A DNA stretch of 53,443 bases from Planctomycetota bacterium (GTDB lineage Bacteria; Planctomycetota; UBA1135). The notes beneath the pieces are model-generated. The model was not told the DNA's origin. It made no database searches and saw only the letters and a list, made by a program, of their open reading frames with translations. The stretch lies in assembly GCA_002705055.1 (NCBI GenBank), contig PAHY01000044.1, positions 1 through 53,443 of the forward strand. The letters are read 5' to 3'. The number at the start of each line of letters is the position of its first letter. Position 1 is the stretch's first letter. Both the position numbers and the translations under genes were made by a program. Below, in pieces: positions 26,409 through 34,234 of the stretch.

Positions 26409-26948
26409 CCGCTCGAGTCGTGCCTCCGGGTCGCTGAATTGGACTCGTTTGGGATCAAACTCCTTGCCCTCCGGTGGCCAATCACCGGCTGCGACCCGCT
26501 CTTCGATCGCAAACGGTCCACCGCAGTCCTCCGGGGGACAGATCCCAGCCCCGGCCACGCAGCGCGGCAGGCGGACCGACTTCTTGACGTCGGACCTCGC
26601 GACAACTTCGATCGTATGCATCCAATCATCGCCGAAGTCGTAGCGGTAGCAGCAGGAGTCGCCCTCTTCCTCCAGCCAGATCGACACGGGCACATTCCAG
26701 GCCGGCAAGCTGCGGTCCTCCAGATCTGGGTCGGGGATGCCGACGCGCGCTGCGTGCGGCCCTCCGTATTTCCGGCGCTCGAAGGCATGCAAATGGCGAT
26801 CCTGCCACCCCATCGCATCCTGGATCGCGACGTGCAGCTGCCAGAAGCTGATCTTCATGCTCACCTCGATTTCGCGCCAGACTTCGGGCTGGACCTCATC
26901 CAGCGCAATGCGTAGGCGAAGAAGCTGATCCGGGGGAGGGGTGTACAT
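26385..26948 (-). CDS. Plasmid pRiA4b ORF-3-like family protein
   Basis: This is a 187-residue protein of the pRiA4b ORF-3 family (also called IS1096 passenger TnpR-like). Diagnostic are LRIALDEVQPEVWREIEV near the start, then FWQLHVAIQDAMGWQDRHLHAF and YDFGDDWMHTIEV, with RxxE- and DFGDxW-type conserved positions. The family is widespread in bacteria, often near mobile DNA, and its biochemical role is not known to me. The cysteine and acidic residues near CVAGAGICPPEDCGGP form the usual C-terminal part. It is convergent with the previous gene (24-nt overlap) and ends the region of defence genes on its strand. Confidence 0.85.
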   Translation of the reverse strand: MYTPPPDQLLRLRIALDEVQPEVWREIEVSMKISFWQLHVAIQDAMGWQDRHLHAFERRKYGGPHAARVGIPDPDLEDRSLPAWNVPVSIWLEEEGDSCCYRYDFGDDWMHTIEVVARSDVKKSVRLPRCVAGAGICPPEDCGGPFAIEERVAAGDWPPEGKEFDPKRVQFSDPEARLERLFGGGGV

Positions 26949-27043
26949 CGAAGACTTGATTCGGCGGCTGCCACCGCAGCAGGGATGAGCATAGTGCCCC
27001 CGACCTTGTCCTGCCTGCGTGATCTCGGATCGCCGCGGACCCC

Positions 27044-28207
27044 CTACTCCAACTCCGTCCCTTCCCTCAGGATGGCCAGGTAGTCCTGATAGGCAAAACG
27101 ACGATTGCGCTTGAAGCCGGTGAGCTCAGCCACCATGCCGATGGATTCGAGTGCCGCGATCCCGCGCGAGGCGGTTGCGAAGGTCATACCCTCTCGCTCG
27201 CACACCTCCTGGACCGAGGTAATCGGCCGCGCCTGTAGGGCACGATGCACGCGCAGCAGTGAGTTCGCGCCCTTCATCGCTTGAATGCGCTCGCGATCCT
27301 GCGCGAACAACTCGCGGAGTCGCTGGGCGGTCGCGACCGCCGCCTGCGCGGTGGCCGCGACGCCATCGAGGAAGAAGGTCAACCAATCCTCCCAGTCTCC
27401 CGTCTCACGCACCTGATCCAGGTGCTGGTAGTAACGATCGCGATGCTGCTTGAAGTACAGGCTGAGGTAGAGCATCGGCTCGGCGAGAACCCGCTCGTGG
27501 TGCAGCATGAGCGAGATCAACAAGCGCCCGACACGCCCGTTCCCGTCGAGGAAGGGGTGAATCGTCTCGAACTGCAGATGAGCCACTCCAGCCCGCACGA
27601 GTGCGGGAAGTTGCGTGTCGGTCGCATGCAGGAATCGCTCGAGATCTCCCATGCACGTCACCACCTCGTGCGGCGGTGGCGGGACGAAATGGGCATTGCC
27701 CGGCCGGGTCCCACCGATCCAGTTTTGAGAACGGCGGAACTCCCCTGGCTGCTTGTCGCTGCCGCGACCGCGCGAGAGCAGGACCTCATGTGCCTCGCGC
27801 AGCAGGCGATTGGAGAGCGGGAAGCCCGCTTTCAGGCGGGCGAGACCGTGCTCGAGCGCGGCGACGTAGTTGCTCACCTCGACGACGTCGTCGAGTGGCG
27901 CGGCAACTTCCGGCGATGCTTCGAAAAGCAGCAGTTCGGACAGGGAGGACTGCGTGCCTTCGATCTGAGAGGAGAGCACCGCCTCCTTCCGGACTGCGTA
28001 GTAGAGAAAGAGGCCGGTCTCGGGCAAGAGTGCGGCGAGCGTCAACGCGTCGAGCCGACCGAGCGCCAGGGTGGCCGCCTCCAGCGGTGCCTGGATCGCC
28101 TGAAGGTCGATGCTGGGCTTCGGCGGAAGCGGAGCGGGAATGAACGCCCGAACCTGCTCGCCACCGACGGCGGTGGTCGTGTAGATTCCAGTGTCACCTC
28201 GTTTCAT
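27044..28207 (-). CDS. Fic-family protein, class II (putative AMPylase)
   Basis: Fic proteins transfer AMP or other nucleotide parts to hydroxyl groups of target proteins. In 387 residues this one has the active-site motif HPFLDGNGRVGR (217-228; catalytic His, anchor Asn and Arg) and an N-terminal inhibitory helix with SSQIEG (79-84), whose Glu would block ATP binding; this placement defines class II. The C-terminal 80 residues form a winged helix (ITSVQEVCEREGMTFATASRG), so the protein may also bind DNA and control its own promoter. A perfect palindrome with a plausible promoter lies 39 nt upstream. It is divergent from the HIT-HNH-HNH cluster. The family is certain; the target is unknown. 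Confidence 0.93.
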   Translation of the reverse strand: MKRGDTGIYTTTAVGGEQVRAFIPAPLPPKPSIDLQAIQAPLEAATLALGRLDALTLAALLPETGLFLYYAVRKEAVLSSQIEGTQSSLSELLLFEASPEVAAPLDDVVEVSNYVAALEHGLARLKAGFPLSNRLLREAHEVLLSRGRGSDKQPGEFRRSQNWIGGTRPGNAHFVPPPPHEVVTCMGDLERFLHATDTQLPALVRAGVAHLQFETIHPFLDGNGRVGRLLISLMLHHERVLAEPMLYLSLYFKQHRDRYYQHLDQVRETGDWEDWLTFFLDGVAATAQAAVATAQRLRELFAQDRERIQAMKGANSLLRVHRALQARPITSVQEVCEREGMTFATASRGIAALESIGMVAELTGFKRNRRFAYQDYLAILREGTELE

Positions 28208-28245
28208 GCGCGTCCTCGCAGCTGCCCAGCGCTCATATTATCGTT

Positions 28246-28276
28246 TATGGCTTTTTTTCAAATAAGAAAAGCCATA
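28246..28276. promoter_or_regulatory. Palindromic operator-like site in the fic-HIT divergent region
   Basis: A perfect 10-bp inverted repeat, TATGGCTTTT and AAAAGCCATA, is spaced by 11 nt. Read on the minus strand, TTTGAA inside the spacer and TAATAT 16 nt later make a plausible sigma-70 type promoter for fic, so a repressor bound here would block it. The winged helix of the Fic protein is the obvious candidate. The A/T-rich composition stands out from the G/C-rich surroundings. Confidence 0.6.
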
Positions 28277-28340
28277 TTGCCAGACTCGTCAGTATGGATG
28301 GCGAGGGCTTGGGGGCGCCCTAAGACAACTCCTATAGTTT

Positions 28341-28739
28341 GTGTTGCCTGCCTTGAGACCTCTCCCCTGCCCCTTTTGCCCGCCCGAGGCCGCGGTCGTC
28401 GCGGAATCGACGGCAGCGGTTGCGGTGCGGGACGGCTTCCCGGTCGCTGAGGGGCACACCCTGGTCATCCCGCGACGGCACGTGGGCAGCGTGTTTGAGC
28501 TGGGGCCCGACGAGCTCGCGGACTTCTTCGCGCTGGTCGCGCGGGTCCGCGCGCAGCTGGCTGCCGACTTCGCCCCCGACGGCTTCACGATCGGGATCAA
28601 CGACGGCGAGGCCGCCGGGCAGACGGTCGGCCACGCGCACCTCCACATCATTCCGCGCCGACACGGCGACGTGCCGGATCCGCGCGGCGGAGTGCGCTGG
28701 GTGCTCCCGGAGCACGCGGATTACTGGAGCGCCCCATGA
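28341..28739 (+). CDS. HIT family protein (histidine triad hydrolase)
   Basis: This 132-residue protein has the Zn-like pair CPFC (residues 10-13) of bacterial HIT proteins, the core motif TLVIPRRHV and the histidine triad GHAHLHIIPRR (near 96-106), which catalyses cleavage of dinucleoside polyphosphates or nucleoside phosphoramidates. It starts with GTG at 28341; no obvious ribosome-binding site lies ahead. It overlaps the following HNH gene by the four bases ATGA, so the two are coupled. A nucleotide hydrolase directly coupled to HNH nucleases, next to a Fic protein that makes adenylylated targets, is suggestive, because HIT enzymes can hydrolyse AMP conjugates, but this link is only a hypothesis. 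Confidence 0.88.
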   Translation: MLPALRPLPCPFCPPEAAVVAESTAAVAVRDGFPVAEGHTLVIPRRHVGSVFELGPDELADFFALVARVRAQLAADFAPDGFTIGINDGEAAGQTVGHAHLHIIPRRHGDVPDPRGGVRWVLPEHADYWSAP

Positions 28740-29812
28740 CCGACGCCCTCGACCGCTCGATGCGCGCATGGGCGGAGGCGCTCGCCGGAATGCGCACGAC
28801 CAAGCCGACCTACAAGGCCTCGCTGATCGTCGCGATTCTCGAGCTGCTGGAGTCGGGCGCCGGGCAGCTGGTCGAGCCCACGCAGGCCGGCGCACCAGCG
28901 ACTCTCTCCCTCCCCACCGACGACCGACTCGCCAGCGCCTTTGACCTGGTACTCGCCGAGCACGGCGCCCTCGAAGGCCCGGGCCGAGTCGAGCAGCCGC
29001 TCACCCACATGGCGGTGCGCACCGGCAAGATGCCCGACCAGCTGTGGCGACGGCGCCGAAACGCACTCACTCTCGAGCCGCCCTTCGCCCCCGTCCTCCT
29101 CAGCCCCGAAGGGCGCGCTTGGCTCCGCATCACTCTCGCTGAAGAACTCGAGCGCCGCGCAAGCCCCGTCGGCCTGCGCCTCGCCCACGCCCTGCGCCAC
29201 GGCTGGGACAGCGACCGCGAGCGACTTGAAGAGGCATCCGACTGGCTGCACAGCCACAGCGACGCGCCGCTCACCACCGCCAGCGACCGGGTGCGCGAGT
29301 CCCTGCCCCAACTGGAAACCTTCGGACTCGCCGCGCGTACGCGCGAAGACCGCTTCCGGCCGCTCGAAGGCGACCTCAAGACCGGCCGACTGATCTGGCA
29401 AGCGCTGCGCGCCGGCGACACTTCCATGAAGCTGCTGACGACCAGCGCCCAACGCCGACAGGGCCAGGAGGTGTTCCGCGCCCGCGTGCTCAGCAACTTC
29501 GACTACTGGTGCGCCGTCTGTCCGATTGGCATCCCGGAGATCCTCGAAGCGGCGCACCTGCTCCCGGTTCACGCCCACCCGGAGATCGGCCTTGACTTCC
29601 GCAACGGCATCAGCCTGTGCCGCAACCACCACCGCGCGATGGACGAAGGCCTGCTCGCGATTGATGGCGAGCGACCACGCATCGGCCACGCACTCGCACA
29701 GGACGATTCCGCGCGCGGCCTTTGCGAACCGCTCTCCGCGAACGCGCGGCAACCCTTCGTCCCCCTACACGCGCACGCCCTAGACTGGCGGCTCAACCAA
29801 CTCCGGGGCTGA
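28736..29812 (+). CDS. HNH endonuclease with N-terminal uncharacterised region
   Basis: This 358-residue protein carries a C-terminal HNH nuclease (about 258-305): WCAVC, then EAAHLLPVHAH and NGISLCRNHHRAMDEGLL, the standard pattern of restriction-type HNH proteins with two Cys-x2-Cys-like zinc positions partly replaced. The first 200 residues are helical, with a CKT-like start (AGMRTTKPTYKASLIVAIL) common to predicted restriction endonucleases whose N-terminal part recognises DNA. It overlaps the HIT gene (ATGA) and ends 2 nt before the second HNH gene, so the three form one operon. Sequence-specific restriction activity is likely; no methyltransferase partner is adjacent. Confidence 0.88.
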   Translation: MTDALDRSMRAWAEALAGMRTTKPTYKASLIVAILELLESGAGQLVEPTQAGAPATLSLPTDDRLASAFDLVLAEHGALEGPGRVEQPLTHMAVRTGKMPDQLWRRRRNALTLEPPFAPVLLSPEGRAWLRITLAEELERRASPVGLRLAHALRHGWDSDRERLEEASDWLHSHSDAPLTTASDRVRESLPQLETFGLAARTREDRFRPLEGDLKTGRLIWQALRAGDTSMKLLTTSAQRRQGQEVFRARVLSNFDYWCAVCPIGIPEILEAAHLLPVHAHPEIGLDFRNGISLCRNHHRAMDEGLLAIDGERPRIGHALAQDDSARGLCEPLSANARQPFVPLHAHALDWRLNQLRG

Positions 29813-29814
29813 GT

Positions 29815-30684
29815 ATGCCGACCGCCCCCTATTCCGAGCACGAGATCCGTGATGCCGCCCTCGCCCATTGCGAGGCACTGCGCGCGGCATGGGGGGAGGC
29901 TGTGCCGGCGCGCCTCCTGCGGCGCTTCCCGTGCCGCGGCGAGTGGATCAACCTCTACGCTCAGCAAGGTGTCTTCAAACCGAAGCAGCTCAGCGACACC
30001 GCGCTGTCCCTACGCACAACTCTCGGCAGTCGCTACCAGGACGAGGTCCATGTCGACGGCAACACCATTGACTACGACTACGCACCATCCGACCACCAGA
30101 ACGCTTACGTCAAGCGCGCCGCCGATCAGAACCTCCCGCTGATCTACCTGGTCCAGGTCAAGGCCAAGCCGGATCCGGAATACATGGTCGCCTCACCGGT
30201 CTTCGTCACCGGCTGGAACGACCGCACGCGCAAGTTTCAGGTGCGCTTCGAGCCGATCGCGCAGGCAGCAGGCCAGGTCTCCGAGTCCAACCTCATTGAG
30301 CAACGCTATGGCCTGCGCGTCATGCGCGCACGACTCCATCAGGCCCACTTCCGACGCGAAGTCCTCGCCGCCTATCGCAACCGCTGCTCGATCTGCGAAC
30401 TCCGTGTGCGGCCACTGCTCGATGGCGCGCACATCACGCCGGATTCCGCCGATGGAGAGCCAATCATCCAAAACGGCCTCGCCATGTGTGCCAGCCACCA
30501 CCGCGCGTTCGATCGCAAGATCCTGCGCGTGACCGAGGACTACACCGTCGAGGTGGACCGGGACCAGGTGTCGGCGCAAGACCGCGCCGGCAAGACCACC
30601 CTGCTCGACCACCACGGCCAGCCGATCTGCCTGCCCAAGGATGAGGCCCAATGGCCAGATCGCGAACGACTTGCTGCTGTCTGA
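29815..30684 (+). CDS. HNH endonuclease, second (ScoMcrA/SRA-like architecture)
   Basis: This 289-residue protein has an HNH nuclease at about 188-240 (YRNRCSICELRVRPLLDGAHI, given here as RCSICELR then LLDGAHI, and NGLAMCASHHRAFDRKIL). The region before it (residues 55-170) reads like a DNA-binding domain of modification-dependent enzymes: DYDYAPSDHQNAYVKRAADQ and LIYLVQVKAKPDPEYMVASP, the pattern common to HNH proteins with an SRA- or sulphur-recognition-like module. Such enzymes cut DNA bearing methylated or otherwise modified bases, which would fit a defence locus, but the module assignment is by memory of the pattern. The ATG at 29815 is chosen because it is 2 nt after the preceding stop; an upstream extension would overlap the first HNH gene. 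Confidence 0.85.
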   Translation: MPTAPYSEHEIRDAALAHCEALRAAWGEAVPARLLRRFPCRGEWINLYAQQGVFKPKQLSDTALSLRTTLGSRYQDEVHVDGNTIDYDYAPSDHQNAYVKRAADQNLPLIYLVQVKAKPDPEYMVASPVFVTGWNDRTRKFQVRFEPIAQAAGQVSESNLIEQRYGLRVMRARLHQAHFRREVLAAYRNRCSICELRVRPLLDGAHITPDSADGEPIIQNGLAMCASHHRAFDRKILRVTEDYTVEVDRDQVSAQDRAGKTTLLDHHGQPICLPKDEAQWPDRERLAAV

Positions 30685-30715
30685 CCGAATTCCCGATTTC
30701 GCTCCGCGTCACGCA

Positions 30716-30744
30716 ACGGGATCTGCTTTGGGAGCAGAGGGTCG
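30716..30744 (+). other. Left attachment core (direct repeat)
   Basis: This 29-nt sequence reappears at 46289-46317 with a single mismatch (A30738 against G46311). It covers the anticodon arm and variable loop of a tRNA-Pro 3' part and lies immediately before the integrase gene. This is the expected arrangement for a tRNA-specific integrated element. The core itself starts ACGGGATCTGC and ends GGGTCG. Confidence 0.8.
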
Positions 30745-30771
30745 TTGGTTCGAATCCAATCGCCCCGACCA
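30716..30771 (+). tRNA. tRNA-Pro(UGG), 3' fragment only
   Basis: From the anticodon arm to the CCA end this is a clear tRNA: stem TCTGC/GCAGA (30722-30738) with loop TTTGGGA, anticodon TGG at 30729-30731; variable loop GGGTC; T arm GTTGG-TTCGAAT-CCAAT (30744-30760); acceptor 3' strand CGCCCCG, discriminator A and an encoded CCA (30769-30771). The D arm and the 5' acceptor strand (which should read CGGGGCG) are absent from the sequence upstream, so this is not a functional gene. It is the part carried by an element to rebuild the host tRNA after integration, or a stranded 3' end. Confidence 0.8.
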
Positions 30772-30847
30772 TATCTAATGCTGTCCGTTGAAAGGAGATG
30801 GCGGGGTCAGCGACTTCGCCTGGTTGTTCATCGGTCTATCGCCTTGC

Positions 30848-30863
30848 CACTGGCTTGCCAGTG
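30848..30863. promoter_or_regulatory. Arm-type site (near-palindrome), left end
   Basis: CACTGGC-TT-GCCAGTG is a perfect 7-bp inverted repeat, flanked on the left by CCTTGC. A close copy, CACCGGC-TT-GCCAGTA, lies at the other end of the element (46110-46125). Their matched positions just inside the two att cores suggest binding sites for the integrase arm domain or the excisionase. Confidence 0.55.
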
Positions 30864-30885
30864 CGCGCAATCAAGCGATGGTTCC

Positions 30886-32067
30886 ATGAGCAAGAGAAAG
30901 ACACATCCAAACACATTTCAACAAGACGGCCGGCTCTATGTACGAGCCAGTTTTGACGGCACACGCCAGTCCGCTCCGTGCACGAATGATTGGCTCCGAA
31001 ATCGCGGCTTGAAGCCCGCAGGGAGCATCGAGACGAGGGTTGAGCGCATCCACGGGGCGCTCCTGCGAGAGCTCCAAGAGAGGGCCTCAGAAGGCCTCCA
31101 GAGGGCGAAGCCGCCTACGCTGGATCAAGCCGCCAAGGAGTTCGTGCGTGAACTGTCGGGACTCCCGAGCAGCGTGAGGCCGAGCGCCAAGCAATGCGGC
31201 CGGCTGACCGCGACCGTGCTGAAGGGGACGGCCTGGAGACGATCGTTATGTGCGATTGTCGGTCCACGCCAACGACTGGACCGTGTCAACCAATCAGATC
31301 TTCTGAAGATGGAGCGAGAGTACGAAGACCGAGGGCTCCGACCGGAGTCGGTCCGCGGCTACATGAGCGATGTACGACGCTTCTTCAACTGGGCGGTTGA
31401 GCACGGGTTGATTGCACGCTCACCCATTCGTCGAGGCGGCTACAGACTTCCCCCCGGTGGTCGCCCGGAGGGGACCATCGATCACTACGATGCCTGGACG
31501 CTGCGGCGGATTGAGGCTGAGCTTCCGACCGGAAGTTCGCTTGAGCGTCTCTACATGCTCGCCAAGCTGACCGGAGGCCGTCGAAGCGAGCTACTGCGGC
31601 TTCGCATCCAGGACATCTCTTTCGAGGAACAAGTCATCCTCATTCGCGGGGCTCGCAAGAACCCTCGCAAACAACCGAAACCCCGCGCTGTCCCTCTGCT
31701 GGACTCGCTTGCGGCCTACCTGAGTTCCGCCTCAATTGATCCACTCGCGTACGTCTGCTCGTTGAAGCGGACTCCCTGGACGGCCAACGCTGCAAAGTGC
31801 GCGTGCAGGCGCTTCACGGCTCGGACGGGAATTCGCCTCAGCATGCAGAAGCTGCGAAGAACCGCGGCGCAGTCGCTCTGCGAAGGCGGCCTCAGTCTTG
31901 AGGCGGTGGCAGCCGCGTTGGGCAATAGTGTCGAGGTACTCCGATCGTGGTACGTCACCCCGACGCGGCCACAGTGGCCTAGTGCTGCCCTAGACGCCCT
32001 TGAACACGGCCCAGGGCGCCGCGAGAGACAGCCCTACTCACGATCATCCGGCCACTCGAGAAGTTGA
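30886..32067 (+). CDS. Tyrosine recombinase / integrase of the element
   Basis: This 393-residue phage-type integrase has an arm-binding and a core-binding domain (about 1-190), then the catalytic domain. Catalytic candidates are Arg232 or 233 (TGGRRSELLRL), Arg324 in the box II pattern QKLRR and Tyr356 (LRSWYV). Two positions usually occupied by His are changed: the first His of HxxR is Gln321, and the His of LGH is Asn347. Some active integrases vary at these sites, so activity is possible but not sure. I start at ATG 30886; a longer frame begins inside the tRNA fragment and is rejected. It lies 115 nt from the tRNA CCA and is convergent with the excisionase gene, overlapping it by 34 nt. 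Confidence 0.85.
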   Translation: MSKRKTHPNTFQQDGRLYVRASFDGTRQSAPCTNDWLRNRGLKPAGSIETRVERIHGALLRELQERASEGLQRAKPPTLDQAAKEFVRELSGLPSSVRPSAKQCGRLTATVLKGTAWRRSLCAIVGPRQRLDRVNQSDLLKMEREYEDRGLRPESVRGYMSDVRRFFNWAVEHGLIARSPIRRGGYRLPPGGRPEGTIDHYDAWTLRRIEAELPTGSSLERLYMLAKLTGGRRSELLRLRIQDISFEEQVILIRGARKNPRKQPKPRAVPLLDSLAAYLSSASIDPLAYVCSLKRTPWTANAAKCACRRFTARTGIRLSMQKLRRTAAQSLCEGGLSLEAVAAALGNSVEVLRSWYVTPTRPQWPSAALDALEHGPGRRERQPYSRSSGHSRS

Positions 32068-32273
32068 CGTCCAGACCCACGCCGCACCGGCTGCCCATCG
32101 ATAAGCCACTCAAGATACTCCTCCGAAATCCGGTACTCGTTGCCGATCTTGACCGCCTTGATGTGCCCCGCGCGGCACCAAGCTCGCACTGTTCGGGCGC
32201 TGCATCGGAATCGTTCTGCAACTTGTTTGGTGGTGAGTAACTGCGTGGCGCCTCCTGAGTCGGGTCTTTTCAT
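32034..32273 (-). CDS. Excisionase-like helix-turn-helix protein
   Basis: This 79-residue protein has a MerR-like winged helix of the excisionase family: LLTTKQVAERFRCSARTVRAW, given here as its core TTKQVAERF and TVRAWCRAG, then IKAVKIGNEYRISEEYLEWL. Such proteins bend DNA at att sites and direct the integrase toward excision, or repress the integrase promoter. It lies antisense to the 3' end of the integrase gene with a 34-nt overlap, an unusual placement that could let the two transcripts interfere. A short inverted repeat lies just before its start. The family is clear; the exact partner is inferred from position. Confidence 0.85.
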   Translation of the reverse strand: MKRPDSGGATQLLTTKQVAERFRCSARTVRAWCRAGHIKAVKIGNEYRISEEYLEWLIDGQPVRRGSGRQLLEWPDDRE

Positions 32274-32279
32274 GGGCTC

Positions 32280-32293
32280 ATTAGAACCCTAAT
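32280..32293. promoter_or_regulatory. Short inverted repeat upstream of the excisionase gene
   Basis: ATTAG-AACC-CTAAT sits 7 nt before the start codon of the excisionase-like gene. It could be an operator for self-repression, but five-base arms are short and may be chance. Confidence 0.3.
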
Positions 32294-33210
32294 TTTGCAC
32301 TCACCCAAAGCACCTGTTTCGTTCCCGCAGGCAGCCGTTCGAACGATTGAACTTAACGGCAGGAGTACGCCATCACGCGGCGGCTTTCACTTCCCCACGC
32401 AACGCATCCCAAAGCTCTCCCGCCTCCATCTCAGGTAGTTTCTGCCATATTGCACCTTATCGCCACGGCATTTGCGCAAAAATCGTAAGTGCCGCACACG
32501 AAACAGCTTCCGTCCGAGGGAGTGAGGATTCGGGGGACTTACCACCATTCTGACGGTGTGTGTGCGGGAGGAAGGGGGGGGAGGGCCCCCGAGATACAAG
32601 GGACTCCGGGCGAGATCCCCACCCCCACCCCTCCCAAGGGGGTATCTCGCGCTGCCCGCAACGCCCGCGCGCGCTGGCTGCCCCGCGCCCCGCGCTGCCT
32701 GCAACCCCTGCCCACGTCGACGCTTGCGCGCCTTGCCCCCCTAGCCTCGCCGCCGATGCCGGCTGCACGCTGCCCCGCTGGTGGCGCCGGCTGCACCTTC
32801 GGAAGCCAACCCGGTTGCAGGCTGACTCTGAGAGTTCCCACCCCGTAGCCCGCCCAACTGCCTGCGCGCTACCCGCTCGCCCTGCCTCGGTCGTTGCCTC
32901 TGCCCTCCGTTGACCGCTCGCCTCTTCCGGGCCCTTTTGGGCTCTCTCCCTGATGGTCGGAGCGCGTCCTACGCGCGTCTGCTCCAGCTCTGTTTGGCAA
33001 TGCCTCTGAGCATTTGCCTGCACGCCGCTGCCCGCTGACGTGCTCGTTCGCGGCTGCGGCTGCTCTGCGCCGCGCCCCGCTCGCGGTGCCGTAAGCGTAA
33101 TCCGGATGTCAACTCGTTCGCAACTCCTTTTTCTACGTTTCCAGAATTGCCTCGAGCATATGCCTAGATGCCCAAATTCGAGCTTTCCGGCAAATGAACA
33201 GATGCTGCTC
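32294..33210. other. Gene-free region between the excisionase and the second recombinase
   Basis: This 917-nt stretch holds no gene I can support. Its middle is extremely G/C-rich and of low complexity: a purine run (GGAGGAAGGGGGGGGAGGG near 32571) is followed by C-rich sequence and many short repeats of CTGCCCCGC-type words. Strand-biased runs like this can block replication forks or form structured RNA. A 266-codon frame on the minus strand is rejected as spurious. No origin, integron attC-like hairpin or promoter can be claimed. Confidence 0.5.
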
Positions 33211-34182
33211 TTACCAATCTTCAACAGCTTGGCGAAGTGCGTCAGATCGCTTCGCATAGCGACGCGCTGTGTTCAATGAACTATGCCCAAGGTGCTCAGC
33301 GACATTGCCCAAGTCATTGAGCTGGGCGAAGACACGGTGCCCCGCTGAGTGGCGTAGAGCGTGGAAGCCCCGGTAATCCACTTCAGCCTTCTTACAGAGC
33401 CGCTCAAAGGCCGATCGCAGCCCACGAGTCTTCAGACCGAGGACACGCTCGGCGTTCTCAGGCGCGCCCTGCGCGTGTCTCTCGAGCGCCTCGCAGAGAC
33501 TCCGACTTGCGGTCACGAGCCTCTCCTTGCCGCCCTTTCCATCGCGCACACGAATCGTTCGTGCTCCCAGGTCAGTGTCGCCCCACTCGAGCTGAGCAGC
33601 CTCCCCAATGCGTAGGCCAGCGTGAGCACCGAGCAGGACCGCGACTGTTTCTCGGGTGCCTGCCTGCCTAAGCAAGCACTCAAGCTCCTCGGACGAATAC
33701 TCCCGCCGCTTGTCCATGGGTTCGGTCAAATCCTTCGGCGCCGAGACTTCCTGGAATGGATCGGCATCGGAGGCCCCAGCCCAGCGAAGCGCCGAGTACA
33801 GGTGCCGCGCTGCGGTGAGCCGGACCTGGACGGTCGAAGCGCTCGCACCACCCTCAGCTAGCGTGCGCACGTAGAGGCTCCCCCAGCTCGCGCAATCACG
33901 AGGCCGAAGCAGTGGATTCGCCGACTCTGCAGCAAACCGGATCACGTCTCGCACGCCCTTTGCATACGCCCGTGCCGTGTGAACTGATAGCCCACCACGC
34001 GCCGAGGAGCGCAGCTCTGACCACGCGAGGGTCAGGTCAACTAGGACCTCCTCGTCGCAGTCTCGGGACGCTGCAGCGACACGCCGCTTTCGCTCAGAGG
34101 GATCCAGGTTCACCCAGACCGACGCTCGGTCAGCAAGACTCGCCAGCGGCCCGTCAGCCGCCCGAATCGGGAGCGATTCCAT
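33211..34182 (-). CDS. Tyrosine recombinase, XerC/D-like, second
   Basis: This 323-residue protein has the full catalytic set: Arg191 (LRIGEAAQLEW), Lys216 (DGKGGKERL), His274 and Arg277 (HALRHSAGHRVF), His300 (LGHSSLNTARRY) and Tyr309. The N-terminal 150 residues are a SAM-like core-binding domain. Size and pattern are like XerC/D and integron-type recombinases without an arm-binding domain. It is the last gene of the minus-strand cargo operon, 52 nt after the two-TM protein, and is not next to either att core. It may move the defence operon as a smaller unit or resolve dimers, or be a passenger. No attC-type site was recognised nearby. Confidence 0.9.
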   Translation of the reverse strand: MESLPIRAADGPLASLADRASVWVNLDPSERKRRVAAASRDCDEEVLVDLTLAWSELRSSARGGLSVHTARAYAKGVRDVIRFAAESANPLLRPRDCASWGSLYVRTLAEGGASASTVQVRLTAARHLYSALRWAGASDADPFQEVSAPKDLTEPMDKRREYSSEELECLLRQAGTRETVAVLLGAHAGLRIGEAAQLEWGDTDLGARTIRVRDGKGGKERLVTASRSLCEALERHAQGAPENAERVLGLKTRGLRSAFERLCKKAEVDYRGFHALRHSAGHRVFAQLNDLGNVAEHLGHSSLNTARRYAKRSDALRQAVEDW

Positions 34183-34234
34183 GGGGAGATAATATCAGTT
34201 ATCCGCCCATAGGCTGCGACCTAATCGAAGCTGC

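Noticed and set aside
27281..28450. Long plus-strand frame antisense to fic
   Set aside because: It is the shadow of a certain Fic gene whose catalytic motif lies on the other strand.
28721..29752. 343-codon minus-strand frame over the HNH gene
   Set aside because: It is a high-GC shadow frame; the HNH protein on the plus strand is clear.
30745..30885. N-terminal extension of the integrase through the tRNA fragment
   Set aside because: The 47 codons begin inside the tRNA T arm and read as unstructured sequence; MSKRKTHPNT at 30886 is typical of an integrase start.
32457..33257. A 266-codon frame on the minus strand in the gene-free gap
   Set aside because: It overlaps the downstream recombinase gene and a low-complexity G/C-rich stretch, reads as Arg/Gly/Ala/Ser-rich filler and has no recognisable domain.
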